Source: Cladopsammia gracilis
Lineage: Eukaryota; Cnidaria; Anthozoa; Scleractinia; Dendrophylliidae
NCBI GenBank assembly: GCA_022457155.1
Contig: JAJGOT010000123.1
Span: forward strand, 1,134,501 to 1,198,500
Direction: 5' to 3'
Length of the DNA: 64,000 nt
This document shows positions 63,261-64,000 of the stretch, piece after piece. The translations under genes were made by a program, and so were the position numbers. Under the pieces are notes generated by a model. It was not told the DNA's origin. It made no database searches and saw only the letters and a list, made by a program, of their open reading frames with translations. Within the stretch, counting starts at the first letter, position 1, and each line of letters starts with the position of its first letter.

Positions 63261-64000
63261 CACAAATCGCTCTCTCCTCAAAAGGAAAAGTCCCGAATCG
63301 CAATAAAACCAACAGTTCCATAGAGCCCAATAAATTTCACTCCACATACGTGCGCTTCGGCGGTCGAAAGACTCGTAAAGAACGAGATATTTTGCTTTAA
63401 ATTCGCCTATTCGGCTTTCCAGATATGCTTGTGACCGACCTGGCGGCAACGGTCGTTGCGCAACGACACGTATCTGGTTTCATCCTCAACTCTGATTGGT
63501 CCATTTGAACCAAGTCACGCGCTAAACGTAAAAACGTAAACAGAAAAAGAGGGTCGCCTGTGTCTGAAAAAGATGATGCACTTTATGCGAAATGGAAGCT
63601 TTGGCTGATTTCTCATTACCAGTTTAAGTACGAATCGACAACGGCCATCAGAAGAATAGTTCAACATTCGGAGTCCTAGTGTGACACTTGATTCGTGACA
63701 AAATGTACCTTTCCTTCCGGTGGAGGGTCGTGTTGTCAGCGCGTGACTTGGTTCAAATGGACCAATCAGAGTTGAGGATGAAACCAGATACGTGTCGTTG
63801 CGCAACGACCGTTGCCGCCAGGTCGGTCACAAGCATATCTGGAAAGCCGAATAGGCGAATTTAAAGCAAAATATCTCGTTCTTTACGAGTCTTTCGACCG
63901 CCGAAGCGCGCGTATGTGGAGTGAAATTTATTGGGCTCTATGGAACTGTTGGTTTTATTGCGATTCGGGACTTTTCCTTTTGAGGAGAGAGCGATTTGTG
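63261..64000. repeat. Near-perfect inverted repeat, 263 bp arms, reaching the window edge
   Basis: Positions 63261-63523 and 63738-64000 pair without gaps (coordinates sum to 127261), with one mismatch seen (CATACGTGCG versus CATACGCGCG). The spacer is 214 bases. The right arm is cut by the end of the window, so the palindrome may be longer. Confidence 0.92.

Overview
The window looks like nuclear DNA of an animal, most probably an anthozoan cnidarian such as a stony coral. The support is two recognisable metazoan genes (a DAN-family BMP antagonist and the first coding exon of a prolyl 4-hydroxylase alpha subunit), an A+T-rich background with very low gene density, and many short inverted-repeat elements. 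The coral assignment rests on remembered repeat families and overall character, not on a search.

Region 1 (1 to about 7613) is the right-hand part of an integrated Polinton/Maverick-type (adintovirus-like) DNA virus element. A tightly overlapping plus-strand block encodes a partial unknown protein, a penton-like minor capsid protein, an Ala/Lys-rich protein, a double jelly-roll major capsid protein, a glycine-rich hydrophobic virion protein, an adenain-like cysteine protease, a 50-residue zinc-ribbon protein, a phospholipase A2-domain protein and a retroviral-type integrase with a chromodomain. Two small minus-strand genes converge on it. Polymerase and packaging ATPase are not in view and would lie upstream of the window.

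Region 2 (7.6-21.6 kb) is gene-poor. It holds MITEs, a ~100 bp satellite, the P4HA-type exon on the minus strand, a long hairpin, simple repeats and three tandem ~400 bp units. At 19068-19170 lies an exact 103 bp inverted copy of the end of the next element.

Region 3 (21650-30648) is the most unusual part: an ~8.98 kb P-type DNA transposon with CAGGGGGGG termini and an exact 8 bp target duplication (AATTTAGC). Its coding sequence, split by one frame change near 23.97-24.04 kb, combines a THAP-like zinc site, a P-element RNase H transposase, two CCHC knuckles, a YqaJ-type exonuclease and a USP-like peptidase domain.

Region 4 (30.6-64 kb) is a mosaic of MITEs (TTAA, TA, TTA/TAA, TTATAA and other target duplications), a LINE 3' fragment, tRNA-derived sequences, hammerhead-ribozyme-like motifs (one split by a transposon), a second block of the same satellite, and one complete gene, the DAN/NBL1-like cystine-knot protein at 45680-46102. 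The window ends inside a near-perfect 263 bp inverted repeat.
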